From Nymphaea colorata (taxonomy: Eukaryota; Streptophyta; Magnoliopsida; Nymphaeales; Nymphaeaceae), in the NCBI RefSeq assembly GCF_008831285.2, contig NC_045139.1:7782204-7846203 (forward strand): a stretch of DNA of 64,000 nt, given 5' to 3'. The number at the start of each line of letters is the position of its first letter. Within the stretch, counting starts at the first letter, position 1. The notes beneath the pieces are model-generated. The model was given only the letters and a program-made list of their open reading frames with translations, did not search any database and was not told the origin of the DNA. Positions 11,668-23,906 of the stretch are shown here, piece after piece. Position numbers and translations under genes: made by a program.

Positions 11668-13490
11668 CAGCAAACCTAATGTGACAAACTTGTGAAAATT
11701 TTCCTTCACCATACAAACAAGAGTTGGATTGCTTTTACAGTAAAAGAAACTGACTGTTTTTTCTTTTCCTTCTTTTTTTTATTTTGGATGTTTTTCTTGT
11801 TTGTTGTGATTATGTGAGTGAACAGTTGCTTAATACCTTAAAAGATCATAGAGAATGGATAAAAAAAGAAGGGCATTGAGTTTTTTTGCGTTGTATACTC
11901 TTGAAGAAGGCTGAAAAATTGAGAACCAGAAGTTTCACATAATTTCTAAGATTAGCTCACACCTTTCGGGTAAGGGATGTATACCCACCACCCGGTTGAC
12001 GGTCGAAACTCCCACCCAACCCCTCATCCTTTTCTGGTACAGGGCTTGCTTTTGGTGCCGTAGAATACTGTCCATGTTGTGCTTTAACTTGGGCAGCAGT
12101 GACCCCATTTGCAACATAGAGAGTTGATGCTTTCGGGATTCGAAACCCCTTGAGCAGACACCACCGAGATTATAACCATTGACTTGTAGACTAATAGCGG
12201 CCGATCCAACCAGTTGTGCCGCACCCCTTGGGGCTCACCCTAAGATTCCAAACATAAAAAAACTGATTAATAAATCCAATTTCTCAACCGGCAGTTAACG
12301 TTTTCTACCAAAGCAAAAAGGGCTAAAAGATTGTCGACCTTGGCGGGGTTTGAATTTAAGACCTTCAAGTTGACTGGATGAACAATATCCAAAATCCACA
12401 CCTTTAACCCATTTCATATTCATCAAGAATACTTTTTGCGAATTAATTTTGTATAATCTTTAATGCTACAAAGGCATTACTGAAAACAGTTCTGATCAAA
12501 ACTGATTTCATTATTAACATTTTTTTTTTCAAATAGGATGTCTACAACAGAAATCTTCATTATCATTTTTCATGTTAATATTATAACATTAATTTATGAT
12601 TATTTTCATGTTTGCAAAACTAACTGTTAATAAGCATCAATTCTTAGAAGGGATTTTAAATATGAAATAGAAACGAGAAAAACCAAAAACCTGGAACCAA
12701 ACTCAACCCCATTCGCTGCTCTATAATGGAAAAATATATAAATATATAATAAATAAATACATATATATTATCGGCCCAAGTTAAGGCCAAGTGCTACTTC
12801 CTAAAGTGGCAAGCTATAATGATATATTTGTGATTTTGGAAAAAAAAAGTTACCTGTTATAATTTATAAAAGAATTATTTGACCTCTTTAAAAATTTTGA
12901 AAAATATAATTCGACCCGGCAAGAAATTTAGAAAATGTAGTTGGGCCCTTCTACTAAGAAATTTCCAAACTCTTCATGGCAGACAGCACCAATTGCTTGC
13001 ATCAGATTCTAACTGAAGTATGAAACCAAATATATAATTGAATGCAAGTCCAAAATATAAGTGTCATACCAGATCTGAAAAGCAAGTGATCAAAAGTTGA
13101 GATTGAGTTAGAAAATTGAAATCCTAACCGGATCTGAATTAGTAAATACCAGTGCAACCGCAGATTCATATCCATGTGAAACACCCAGTTGAGAGCGGGC
13201 CAGTACCTAATTTCTAGTTTGAGCCCAGACTCGAGTCAAGTTGAGTTGCGTCGAGTCGAGTCGAGCTAAGTCGAGTCGAGTCGAGCTGAGTCGAGCTAAG
13301 TCGACTCGATGCTCACTCGAGTCGAGTTGAGCTCATGCCAGTTCTACCTGATGTCGAGGCTTAGCAACGACTAAAAAGTGGGTCCAAATTCCTGTCCACA
13401 AAGAGTGGACCCTGTGCCGTGATCCAACCCAGAGACAGCTGCCCTTCGTTGTGACTCGTGAGCAATAAGTGAACCTCGACTGCTTTTCAG
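11668..13490. other. Intergenic, no gene recognised
   Basis: 3' flank of the BAG-like gene, then AT-rich DNA. A run of GTCGA words (cgagtcgagtcgagctaagt and variants) occupies about 13240-13330. No supported open frame. Confidence 0.55.
13240..13330. repeat. GTCGA-rich degenerate tandem run
   Basis: Repeated gtcgag/ctcgac words with small insertions (gctaa, gctga). The run is near-palindromic at word level, so both strands look alike. It lies about 200 bp upstream of the probable leader exons near 13.5 kb. Confidence 0.7.
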
Positions 13491-14035
13491 GGAGTTGGGA
13501 AGTATAGTTTATGCGTTGTTTACCGGAACGACCGCATTTTGCTCGCCGCCGTAGATCCTCTGCTCATCAGATCTGTGCATCTCCGCCTCTCCACCACAGG
13601 TAACCATCTCTCTATCTCTCTCTCTCGATCTCGTCGCTGTTCGTTTGCCGTGAAGAGCAGCCACTTTTTTGTGTGCAGATCTGTGAAGGCGGAGGAGTGA
13701 CGCTGGAAGAGTGAAGGCTTTTTGTGCAGGCCTGTGAGAGAAGGAGAGGCGGTCCTCTTCGCTGGTCCAGTCGTTATCGTTAGTTTTTGCAATCAGGTAA
13801 ATCCTAATTTCTTCATTTTGTGCCTGTACTCTGCTCCTTCCCCTTTCCCGTTTCTCGATTCCTGCATTTCGCTCTTTTTTCTGCGATTCTTCTTTTGATT
13901 TTGAGTTGGAGAGCGCGGGGTTTGGTTCTCGGGTGTGGGGAATTTTAGAATTTTTGATCGGGTGGTTGAGTTGCTCTGAGTTGGTTCCTGGGGTTTTGCT
14001 TCACAAGTGTAGGTTTGGGGGTTGGTGGCAATGGG

Positions 14036-14233
14036 GCAATGGACTGTAACGGGGATGAGGCCGCTAGGGGGAAGGAGATAGCGGAGAAGACGCAGTCGAG
14101 GGTGCACCTCCTCCTCAGCAGCTTGCAGGCCGCGCACCGCGTAATACGCGAAGAACAGGCAGCTGTTCACTTAAGCCGTTCTTATGCAAAACTGTACCCG
14201 CTTCCCACCTATTCAATTTTAGGGAAATTTTAG
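14036..14233 (+). CDS. Possible small coding exon or ORF, unrecognised
   Basis: An ATG at 14036 opens a frame of 65 codons whose first 42 residues are GC-rich in codon use and helix-like (AEKTQSRVHLLLSSLQAAH, then REEQ), unlike the AT-rich flanks. The last 20 residues look like read-through into non-coding DNA. No good donor follows the helical part directly. I do not recognise the family. It may be a small protein, a coding exon of a longer gene, or a fortuitous frame in a leader. Confidence 0.25.
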   Translation, partial: AMDCNGDEAARGKEIAEKTQSRVHLLLSSLQAAHRVIREEQAAVHLSRSYAKLYPLPTYSILGKF

Positions 14234-14283
14234 AACAATTGCTTGCAGTTAACGGTTTCATGTCTTAGTAGGCTAGCAGCCAT

Positions 14284-14472
14284 GATCGTGTTTTTAAGTT
14301 CATTTCTTATGTCTGACTTGACTTTGTCCTTGGTTTCCTGGGGGTTGCTATCGTTGATGAGCTCTTCTTTGTCGTCACCATGCTTTTTCTTTTCTGGTTC
14401 GACATTATCTCAATAAGTTATTTATGCTATCTACACACATTACCTAGAATTAAAAAGAAAGGAAAACAAAAG
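14284..14472 (+). repeat. 190-bp direct repeat, copy 1
   Basis: This block matches 15514-15704 over its length with scattered substitutions and small indels: both share gactttgtccttggttt, gctcttct, tgtcgtcaccatgctttt, ctggttcgacatt and tagaattaaaaag, ending ggaaaacaaaag. The copies are in the same orientation, 1.23 kb apart, and flank the middle of the leader region. Confidence 0.9.
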
Positions 14473-15513
14473 TATGTTGGCACACCTTACCTGAACCAAT
14501 AGCATTTCTTTGGACCAAGAAGAGCAGGAACATAAAGCAATATGCAGCCCTTGAGCCCATCTCTGCAACGCTTGCCTCCTCAGCTATGCAGATGCAATCC
14601 CTGCTTGTCTAGTTAGGAACCCACATGAACTTCAGATGACCGTCCATTTTTAGATATTTTTAAGAGAGTGAAGTAAATTGGTAAAGTTGGTCCTGGGATT
14701 AGTCGTTTGGGGATAAGCGGCTGAGGGAGACAACAACGTTGGAAGAAGCACAAACCTGGAGTGAAGAGAAAGGAAGCAAAAAGATGGCCACAATGAAATA
14801 ATAGCTAAGAAATGTTTGTCTTGTCACGGTGGATTCTGCAACTGGATGCCATTCTTCTCTTTCTTTTTCCAACTTTTCCATCCTTTTCTTTCATTTGATT
14901 TTAGTCTTTCTTTCCATTGTCGACCACCATGTGTACAAAAGTTAAAGGAAGAAAGGATCAAGCTGCAGATGTTGCTTTACTATTCTCTACCGAGTCAGAT
15001 CTGATGGTTCTCTCAACAGATTAATAAAGCTGAGATGACACGGTTCAGTTTAGAGAGGGCTAGAGAGATTCCAGTGAGTAGATGCTCTATGTGAGCAAAT
15101 TGAGTTAAATTTAACTATGCAATAAATTTTAAGTTACGTCCAGAACAGGAAAATGTAAACATGAAACAAAAATTTTAATCGTTTACTGTATTATGCTTCC
15201 TGTTTATCTTGATGAACAGTTTCCGAAAAGCCACCTAATGTAGGATGTTTGGTAACTACGTTCAACTGCCTCTAAACGCATTCCTAACACCCAACTAACG
15301 TTTAAAATAACAATTTGTTCAATCTGCTTACACCAACAACCACGACCATCCTCCAATCATCTCTACTGAAAAGATTAAATAATTGAAGAGAGCATTTTTA
15401 TCACTTGGACTGGACAAAGTTCGTGTGACTGAACGAAGTTAAGTCGATGGCAGAGTGATTCAATGATTTCAACGATAAACTTAACTAGTATTAAACAGAT
15501 AATTGAATGATTT

Positions 15514-15704
15514 GATCGAGTTTCTAAGTTCATTTGTTATGTCTGACGTGACTTTGTCCTTGGTTTGCTGGGGGTTCCTATCGTCAATGAGCTCTTCTCT
15601 GTCGTCACCATGCTTTTCTCTTTCTGGTTCGACATTGGCTTATTAAGTTCTTCATGTTATCTACACATTAACTAGAATTAAAAAGCTCAAAAGGAAAACA
15701 AAAG
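15514..15704 (+). repeat. 190-bp direct repeat, copy 2
   Basis: Second copy of the block at 14284-14472, beginning gatcgagtttctaagttcat. It ends 136 bp before the predicted leader exon 15841-15894. Confidence 0.9.
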
Positions 15705-16072
15705 GACATACACTTCAGTTCTTTTTGCAGTCTGGTCCTTGTTCAATGGGGAAGCTCAACAAGAAACCGTTTGTTTGGTTTTGGCCACCGATTGATTGAA
15801 ATGCTTTATGTTTTATTATTTGCATTGTTTGCAATTACAGGATTTTGCAGCCTAGTTTTCCGATTCGAAGACGAGGTTTTACACCCTTTGGCAGGTAAGC
15901 TTGCTAGCACTTTTCTGCTAGCCCAATATACATGATTGACTAGATCAAGTGTATCGTTTCCGAGAAAAGAACCCAACTCCCCTTTCTCTCTCTCTTTCCT
16001 CCTCGAATTAGGAGGATATTGAGTGGGGAGGAGGGAAAGCGCTTTCTGCCGCCTATTAATCGTCGCAATCAG

Positions 16073-16849
16073 ATGGTTTTCGCGACCGCCGGAATGAATT
16101 CCGAGAAATTCCCATTCCTTACGAGGGCGAGGATCGTCAAGGCGTTCATCCTCTGCATCCCGCTCTCCGCCCTGCTCCTGGCACTCAGCTTGACCGCTGA
16201 CTACCGCGGCAGAAGTTCGCTTGCCGCTGAGAAAGCGTCGTCTGACCTTCACATCCGCCGGAGCTACAAGTCCTACGACGAGTACGTGAACCGGCAAATG
16301 AGGAAGACGCTCGATCCGAAGCTCAGGCAGATCTGGACGACCCAGGATTGGATGCGGAAGGTGGAGGTGTTCTCCCAATTCTTCTCGCGTCTCCGGGACG
16401 AGGGGCTGCTTCGGAACGAGTCGAGGTGCCTCTGCGTTGGCGCCCGGGTGGGGCAGGAGGTGCAGGCGCTCCGGGACATCGGCGTGAATGACTCGGTGGG
16501 CATCGATCTCGTTCCCTTCCCGCCGCTCGTTCAGAAAGGGGACTTCCACGCGCAACCGTTCGCGAACGATACCTTCGACTTCGAGTTCTCAAACGTCTTC
16601 GACCACGCGCTCTACCCAGACCGGTTTGTCGGCGAGATCGAGCGGACGCTCAAGCCCGGCGGCATCTGCGTGCTCCACCTGATCATCCGCACGCGCGGCG
16701 ACAAGTACTCCGCCAACGACCTCTTCAGCGTGCGGCCGTTGATCCACCTCTTCAAGCGATCGAAGGTCGTCCACGTACGTCAAGTCGACGGGTTCGGCCT
16801 CGATACGGAGGTTGTCTTGAGGAAAAAAGGCGGCCGATCGTCTTCTTGA
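16073..16849 (+). CDS. Membrane-anchored SAM-dependent methyltransferase-like protein
   Basis: An uninterrupted 258-codon frame with much higher GC content than its flanks. Residues about 21-40 (AFILCIPLSALLLALSL inside) form one membrane-spanning segment. A Rossmann-type methyltransferase core follows: VGARVGQE at 122-129 in the SAM-binding position, the acidic strand end GIDL at 143-146, GDFH at 156-159, FDFEFSNVFDHAL around 168-180, and LKPGG at 193-197. This arrangement fits a plant-specific group of predicted methyltransferases (Arabidopsis At4g24805-like), whose substrate is unknown to me. The usual GxGxG of motif I is replaced by GARVG, as in that plant group. The start is the first ATG of the frame; the frame stays open upstream through a predicted exon at 15841-15894, so a longer N-terminus is possible. 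Confidence 0.82.
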   Translation: MVFATAGMNSEKFPFLTRARIVKAFILCIPLSALLLALSLTADYRGRSSLAAEKASSDLHIRRSYKSYDEYVNRQMRKTLDPKLRQIWTTQDWMRKVEVFSQFFSRLRDEGLLRNESRCLCVGARVGQEVQALRDIGVNDSVGIDLVPFPPLVQKGDFHAQPFANDTFDFEFSNVFDHALYPDRFVGEIERTLKPGGICVLHLIIRTRGDKYSANDLFSVRPLIHLFKRSKVVHVRQVDGFGLDTEVVLRKKGGRSSS

Positions 16850-19800
16850 TTTTTCTTGCCTAGGAGGATTCGCTCTGTGCTTCTTCAACCAATCGCCACA
16901 AGGAAATGGTATTCTTTCTCCACGAATTCATTGAAGTTGTAATCTCTCAATTTCTGTCTTCGCCATTCGTTATGTTGTAGAAAATCATGAGAAAATACAA
17001 AATACAAAGCTTAATTGTCCCTGTTGAGCCATTGAAACTAAAAAGGAAGAATATGAAAGTGACAGCGTTGAACGGTTGCCGGCGGCATTCTTGGTATGGA
17101 GGAAAAGGCGACGGGGGAAGCAAGGGACTATTTGGTTGCATGAGGAAGAGTTTTGGGTTGTATTTATCTTTTATTCATTTCTTTTAATAAAACCAAATTC
17201 CTTCTACCGTTTGCCTTCAAATCAATAGGGAGCTAAAATAATCGTTTTCATCTTTTTATATTTCTAAGAATTGCAATCACAGTAATAAGAGAGGAACAGT
17301 GAAAGGGAAAAAAAAAAAAAACTCTTTTCCGCCAACGCCAGGACGCAACATTATAGTTTTACTTTCGTTACTCCTGGAAATTTTCCAGCGTAGATGGCCC
17401 CCATTTCCCTGACCTTTCGAGTCTGTTTCTTTTCTCTTCCTCGATCATTGCTTATGCAGCAGAGGCTCTCCTCTCCCCATCAAATTGCCAGCCATCACTG
17501 TAAAGCAGTTACTTCACTACGTAGTGACAAAGTGAATGAATCATGAGCATCACGACTTAACGGGGCTGGCGCGACCGGCGGGCTGGCCGGAAAAGGACTT
17601 CTCTGCAAAGATTCACTTATGCCTACTGTTGGTAGTGCCTGCTGGACGTCTCTTTTTCGCCGGAAAGGGCCGTCTTTTGCTTTGTATTTCAGATTGCAGG
17701 ACCGCCTTTGTAAATGCGCCCCACTAGATTCCGAAGGCGATGCATCCATCTTTGGCGATGGTGAAAAACGACGATTGTTGATTATGCATTTTCAGGAACA
17801 GTGAATCAATGGGGAGAAATAGAAAAAAAGAGAAATGACAAAGAAGAAAAACACCAAAAGCTGGCGTCCGTCTGACAGAGGATCTCTGGAGCATTAGTAC
17901 GAGCAGCTTTAATGGTGGTGGACGAGCGCGAGTTGGGTGCATGAAATTTTCGGCACCATGGAGTGTGTTCAACCCACTTCGAACCTTTTGTCATCAAGAT
18001 GCAGCATCAGAGGTCTGTCCCCAAATTTTTTTTGTGCCCTATGAAAGGTTTATAATCCTCTTCAGTGATGAAACGGGGACGACGGCAAATTTGTGCAGCA
18101 AGATTAGCGATGCATGTGTGATTTGTCCATTCAATGTAGTAAAGGGACAGCTACTGGAAGTTCATTTAATTATCAGCGTTATTGATACTACTTTTTAGGT
18201 TTACAAACTAACTAATTCGTTTAGTTCACTATCTTACTCGTAGTTGCTTTTATTAGCGATGCAAATGGCTGTGAGATTCCTTTTCTCCGTTGTAATCTCA
18301 CTAATTAACTGATTGTAGTAAACACCGCCGGATTTTACATTTCTCAGTTTCTCTATGGCAATATGGAGCAAATCTTAGCTAATGATCGTTATAATAGACA
18401 ATTTTGATTTTCGCTCCACAAAAGTCTGATCGTCGATAGATGATCAATCTTACATAGTTCCAAGGATTCACACTAGCGATGTTTAGGGTTCTTAGCTGTA
18501 ATGCTGGTCCACACACATATATATAGGATCTATTGAACTCATAATTCATTAGATACATTATTTGAATGTCAACTAAGTATCGTAAGTAAATGGATCCTGG
18601 TTGTTCAATCATTTGATAACCAGAGTCATTCTTTGATAAATGAACACTATGAGTTTGACTCATTAGAACTTGTTTGATCAATCTTTTTTTCTGTCATTAA
18701 GAATATATATATTTATTTATTTATTTATTTACCACGTAATCAATGGTTGCTTGATTATCATTACAGGAAGTAGTTACATTTGTTTAATATAATTCTTTAG
18801 ATTTGGTCAATTCGATTTTCTTTGATTGAAAAATACAGTTGAATCGCGTATGCTTTTGAAGTCGTTCAAAGTTTTGTAGGTTTAGTCAGCTTGATTATGT
18901 TTGATCAGAATGTTGGTATGTAGCCAATATTAGTTTTGAACTCTTGCGGCGTCAAAGGCGAACACCAATACACAAATTGAAGCATAATGAAGGTGTCATC
19001 TCAAGGTACTGAAACCAAACATGGTACCCTCAAAGAATGAGAGAAAAGTGGATACTTCAGTTCTCAGCTAGGGGTAGGATGAATGCTTCTTATGCTAATC
19101 CAAAATTTAGCAAGTTCGTTATGATCTAACACCAAAATTGACATTGGATGCCATGACTTAGATATTTAACTGCATGTCATCGCTGTCAATTACTCGAAGT
19201 ACTGGAATTGCATATGATTGGAGTATAAATTAAGCTTTATACTCCTTATTTACGAAGTTCTTTTCAAGAGATTGATAACATTATGAGATATTACAAAAAT
19301 TTATGTTGTATTCAAGTCCTTCCCGCAAATTATTTGAAGTTCAGATTAGTGAAACCATTGATAGACAATATTAATATAAAAAATAAGATAAATATGAAGT
19401 TCTATTAGTAATAGTTTGAAATATTGTTAGCAATTACATTATATATAACTGTCACAAAGTTTACATCCATTACACCTAAAGGAATTACTTGTGGTCATCA
19501 ATGACTAAGTACTCCCCAAACAGTAATAGATAGTTTTTTTTTTTTGGTCATTCATGTTGATAAAATTGTATTTTTTACGAGATTGAGCTGTCCACTGAAA
19601 ACAGCCCTATACAGTGAAGAATGGGGAAAATGAAAGGCTCGACTTTCACTCAGGCGGTAAGCCTTCTTTTCCCAGGTCCATCTTGCAAATAGTTCTTCTT
19701 ACGGCTTTACAAATAATTCTCAGTTCATGAAAATGAGAATTTTGATTTTTTTATTTATGTATTTTCTAAATATCGTTATATATATATATATAAAATTTAT

Positions 19801-20197
19801 TCCGTTCTTTTAAAGGTGGTTAGATTTAAATGAATAATTAAAAATCAATTAATAAAAATACTTTCTTTAATGTGTTGAACTTGACCCGATTCATTTAAAC
19901 TACACTGGCTTTGGGTACTTCAATTTGACCCGACCCATTTAAGCTAAATTGGTTTCGGGCAGTGAACAAACTATCCGTCCTGTGGCCCGACCCTTTAATT
20001 AACGGACTTCGGGCGTGCTTCGTTCGGGCCCTTCTGGCCCAATGCCAAACAGGCTCGGCTAACGGGCCCGGTGCCGAGCTCTATGACCTTAACAGGGGGG
20101 GCGGGCGGCAGGTTCCGCTCTGAAGGCGGAGATTTGGGACGGTGCTTATCTGCTGCATGGCGTTGGGAGCCGCTCTTCTGTCTTCTCCCTTCCTGAG
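16850..20197. other. Intergenic, no gene recognised
   Basis: 3' flank of the methyltransferase gene (possible AATAAA near 17186), then a moderately GC-rich patch at 17495-17960 with several short open frames on both strands but no recognisable domain, then AT-rich DNA. 19860-20095 carries words like cttgacccgattcatttaa and gcccgaccctttaatt, a common plant repeat type. The last 100 bp are presumably the leader and promoter of the PPR gene. Confidence 0.55.
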
Positions 20198-23100
20198 ATG
20201 ATGGGTACGGTGAGACTCGAGGTCTTCCCTCCTCCTCCTCCTCCTCCTGCCCACCTCTTCTCCACTCGCTCTAAGGCCACCGCCGTCTTCACGCACTCTT
20301 CTTACCCTTCTCCCTCCTTGCTTCCTGCCGCACTCTTTCTTCACTTCAGAAGAAGATCTTCTTCTTTCTCCTCTTTGTATAAGGCCACACCATCCACCTC
20401 CGAATCATTAGATAGCATCTTCCTTCCCTTTCTTCAGTCCCAAGAAGAAGAAGAAGAAGAAGAAGAAGAAGAAGAAGAAGAAGAAGAAGAAGAAGAAGAA
20501 AGGAGTGAGGTGGAGGAAGGAACTGATGCTGTGGATGCAATTCACCGTTTCTTCAAATCTCGTGTCGCCACAGAAGATCCTCCACGAGAAGGAAGGGTCC
20601 GTCTCAAGAAGAACCGGCGGCTCGCTTGGCACATTGAGGATTTCGGTGACGAAGGCAGCGACGATGAACTTCTATCTGTGATTGCCGGAGAAGATGATTC
20701 TTCCAATCAGGGAATCACTAATCAAAGCGCACGAAAGGGTGAAGCTGATGAAGACGAAGAGAAAGAGGAAGATGATGAAGGAGGAGGAGGAGGAGAGACA
20801 GAAGGAGAAAGAGGACTTTCTAGGGAAATCCTAAGGATTGCCGAGTCTATGCCGCCGAACGCCACCTTGGGAGACTATCTGAGACCGTACGAAGGGAGGA
20901 TTGATGCCATGGAATGCGTCTTGGTGCTGCGAGCGCTCACAAAAGAAGGGCTAGTCATGCCCGCTCTGTATTTCTTGGAATGGTTGGGTCTACAGGGGCC
21001 GGAATTGGTGTCTCCCCGAGCTTACTCCCTTCTCTTTACGGCCTTGGGCAAAGCAGGAATGGGTGACCGCATCATGGTCCTCTTCAATAATATGCCCAAA
21101 TGGGGACGGTTTCGCGATCTTCATCTCTACAATTCCATCATCTCTGCTCTATCATGTTGCCGAAGGTATCTACCCTTTCGAAAACTTCATCTTCTTGTTA
21201 GTCTCTCCATTGATTAGCTTCTATATGTTCTCAATTGGAGTTCAAATTCCTCCGGTATTAATTCCTAGACTCTGGAATGAAGTAAACATGCTAGTGTTAG
21301 TGGCCTATAATCTGAGGATATATGAGTTCTCGCCTATTTTTTTTAAGTATACAAGATTTTAGGAATGGCATCTTCAATGCTAAAATTATCCCAGTCGTGA
21401 CAACACCCTTGTGACATCCTTTGTTTGTTCATGTTCTTCTTCCTTTCATCTATGTATTTCGGTAGCACCTTATGATGCTTTTTTTTTAATTTTCGTTATC
21501 TAGTTTACTTCTTCGTTCATGCTTTGTAACTGCCAGATAGTTTTTGTCCACTTGCCGAAATGTCATGGGAATACATAAGATGGAAAAAGCCTTGACTTCC
21601 TTTAAAATTAGACTCGTGGATTTTTTTTTTTTTTTCTAAAGGCCCCTAAACCGTCAAAATGGTGACTCCGATATCCATGTGCTGGAATATTGCTTTTACT
21701 GAAATTCCTGGAGGCTAATATACTTGATCCATGTGGCTTGACTTGAGATCTATGTGAGCGGAGGTGAGACAGAAAAGGTTTTAGTATGGTTTGTCAGTAG
21801 GAACATGCTCACGCTTGCATTTTCTTAATGAGCTGATCATGAACCGGCTCGTTGTGGGCTGAATATAGTGGGAAAGTGAGCTATTTGGTTTTGTTTAAGA
21901 CTGTTATTCCAGATATCCTTGTGACTTCTGCAAGCTGAACGAACCAGGCCAACAAGAACTCTCCACTTGGTTCTCGAATAAAATCAAGAGTTCATTATCT
22001 GGGTCCATCTCTTGCAGGGACTGCCTGACTGTACCCCCATACAACAGTTACAATTCCTTAACATGTGACATCTCAACCTGTAACAAAAGTAAACATGATC
22101 TTAGTTACTTCTCTTTGATTAAAAATTATTAGTGATATGGAACATTCCTTGGCACGTGAACAGCCTCTGGTCAGAGTAAACTTGAACGTAGTTATTCCCT
22201 TTGGTAAAAAAATGTCAGTGATATGAATTACTTGTTTGATTTTGAATTGGCCGTTTGAATCAAGATGTTGGATTGTTGTTTAATCATTCGCTTCAGGACA
22301 ACTTATTTGTCATACTGATAAAGCATTTTAACCTTGTCAAACAAAAACTTGGTACACTTATAAATCTCTTGAAGAAATAATCATATTTAGTGTAGGCAAA
22401 AGCAGATGGAGATGTGTTATCTGTCTAGACACACAGTTTTATTAGCATATTGTCTGTTGACATTCTCCATCCCGTAACAACAGGTTTGCTTTAGTTCTTG
22501 TTCAGCTGTGGTTGACCAGATCATCTAATCCTGAGAGTGTGATGCTTTGCGTTAATTTAGGTTTTGAACTCTATTTACCGTTAAAATTGCTATCATTCTG
22601 GTGTCCCAGGTACCAGGATGCCTGGGATATCTACGAACAGATGGAGGAGAGAAATATTCAGCCGGACCATGTGACTTGTTCAATTCTACTTACTGTATTG
22701 AGGAAAGATGGTTGCGATGCAAGAGATGTTTGGCGGTTCTTTGAGACAATTAGTAGAAAGGGAGTAAAAGCAAGTGCAGAGGTTCTAGGTGCTCTTGTCA
22801 AATCTTTCTGTGACAAGGGTTTGGTGAAAGAAGCCCTCATCATACAATCTGAAATGGAGAAGCAAGGGATCTATGCTAATGTTATAGTGTATAACACCTT
22901 GATGGATGCTTATAGCAAATTAAACCAGATTGAAGAGGCTGAAGGCCTCTTCCTTGAGATGAAAGAAAAAGGCTTGAATCCTACAACTGCTACATATAAT
23001 ATTCTGATGGATGCATACGGCAGAAGAATGCAGCCTGACATTGTCGAAGATTTGCTGTTGGAGATGCAAGATTTAGGTTTAAAACCAGATGTTAAATCCT

Positions 23101-23906
23101 TCACCTCTTTGATAAGTGCATATGGGAGGAAAAGAAAAATGAGTGATCTTGCGGCAGATGCTTTCTTGAGAATGAGAAAGACTGGGGTTTCACCTACTTC
23201 TCATTCTTATACTGCATTAGTTCATGCATATTCTATAGACGGATGGCATGAGAAAGCACTGAAGGCATTTGATGACATGAAGCGTGAAGGAATAAAACCA
23301 TCCGTAGAAACATACACTGCTCTGCTTGATGCATTCAGACGAGCTGGGGACACCAAGACACTGTTAGGAATCTGGAAGACAATGATCGATGATAAGATAA
23401 AGGGCACAAGGGTGACTTTCAACATTCTCCTTGATGGTCTTGCTAAACAGGGGCACTATGCTGAAGCAAGAGATGTGATACATGAATTTGGGAAGATTGG
23501 TCTAACTCCAACTGTAATGACATATAATATGTTGATGAATGCCTACGCACGTGGAGGTCAACATTCAAAGTTGCCTCAACTTCTGAAAGAAATGGCAGTC
23601 TTGAACCTAAAGCCTGATTCAGTCACTTATTCAACCATGATATATGCCTATGTTCGTGTTCGGGATTTCAAAAGGGCATTTTACTATCACAAGCAAATGG
23701 TGAAGAACCGACAAATTCCTGATGCTAGGTCCTATGAGAAGCTAAGGTCTATTCTTGATGTGAAAGCTGCAGTAAAGAACAAGAGAGATAGAAGTGCTAT
23801 AATGGGTATAGTCCATAGCAGCATGGGCTTGTCAAAGCCCAGAAGGACTAAAAAGGACGAGTTCTGGAAAAATAAAAGAAAAAGATCCGTGACAAACAAA
23901 AGCTAA
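20198..23906 (+). CDS. Pentatricopeptide repeat protein, EMB1006/At5g50280-like, plastid
   Basis: Exons 20198-21165 and 22610-23906 join in phase (cg aag|gtatct ... cccag|gtaccag restores RRYQDAWDIYEQM) to give 754 residues. Residues 1 to about 60 are rich in Ser, Ala and Arg, as in a plastid transit peptide. An acidic low-complexity region with 19 consecutive Glu (83-101) follows, then SREILRIAESMPPNATLGDY, and then a C-terminal half of tandem 35-residue P-type PPR motifs with typical words VIVYNTLMDAYSKLN, TATYNILMDAYGRRMQPDI and VMTYNMLMNAYARGGQ. The order and wording match the Arabidopsis protein whose loss is embryo-lethal. P-type PPR proteins bind organellar RNA; the target of this one is inferred, not visible. 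The C-terminus is basic (KDEFWKNKRKR). Two tandem ATGs start the frame; the first is used. Confidence 0.92.
20444..20500 (+). repeat. Coding GAA microsatellite
   Basis: Nineteen GAA codons in a row with no interruption, encoding polyglutamate in the EMB1006-like protein. Perfect triplet purity suggests a tract prone to length change; any change stays in frame. Confidence 0.95.

Larger units (their letters stand above)
13491..16011 (+). other. Probable 5' leader exons and introns upstream of the methyltransferase gene
   Basis: Splice-like signals suggest transcribed leader sequence: donors ccacag|gtaacc (near 13599) and aatcag|gtaaat (near 13797), an acceptor ttgtgtgcag near 13678, and a well-formed exon 15841-15894 (caattacag|gattttgcag ... 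ttggcag|gtaagc), followed by a pyrimidine-rich acceptor at 16011. The frame of the methyltransferase stays open through 15841-15894, so that exon could be coding. Whether the pieces near 13.5 kb belong to this gene or another is not decided by the sequence. The stretch also holds the duplicated block described separately. Confidence 0.45.

Noticed and set aside
16273-16888. Several minus-strand and alternate-frame ORFs over the methyltransferase gene
   Set aside because: They mirror a GC-rich real coding frame, and none shows a domain.
17495-17972. GC-richer patch with several short frames on both strands
   Set aside because: No domain, no consistent splice structure, and no frame stands out from its competitors.
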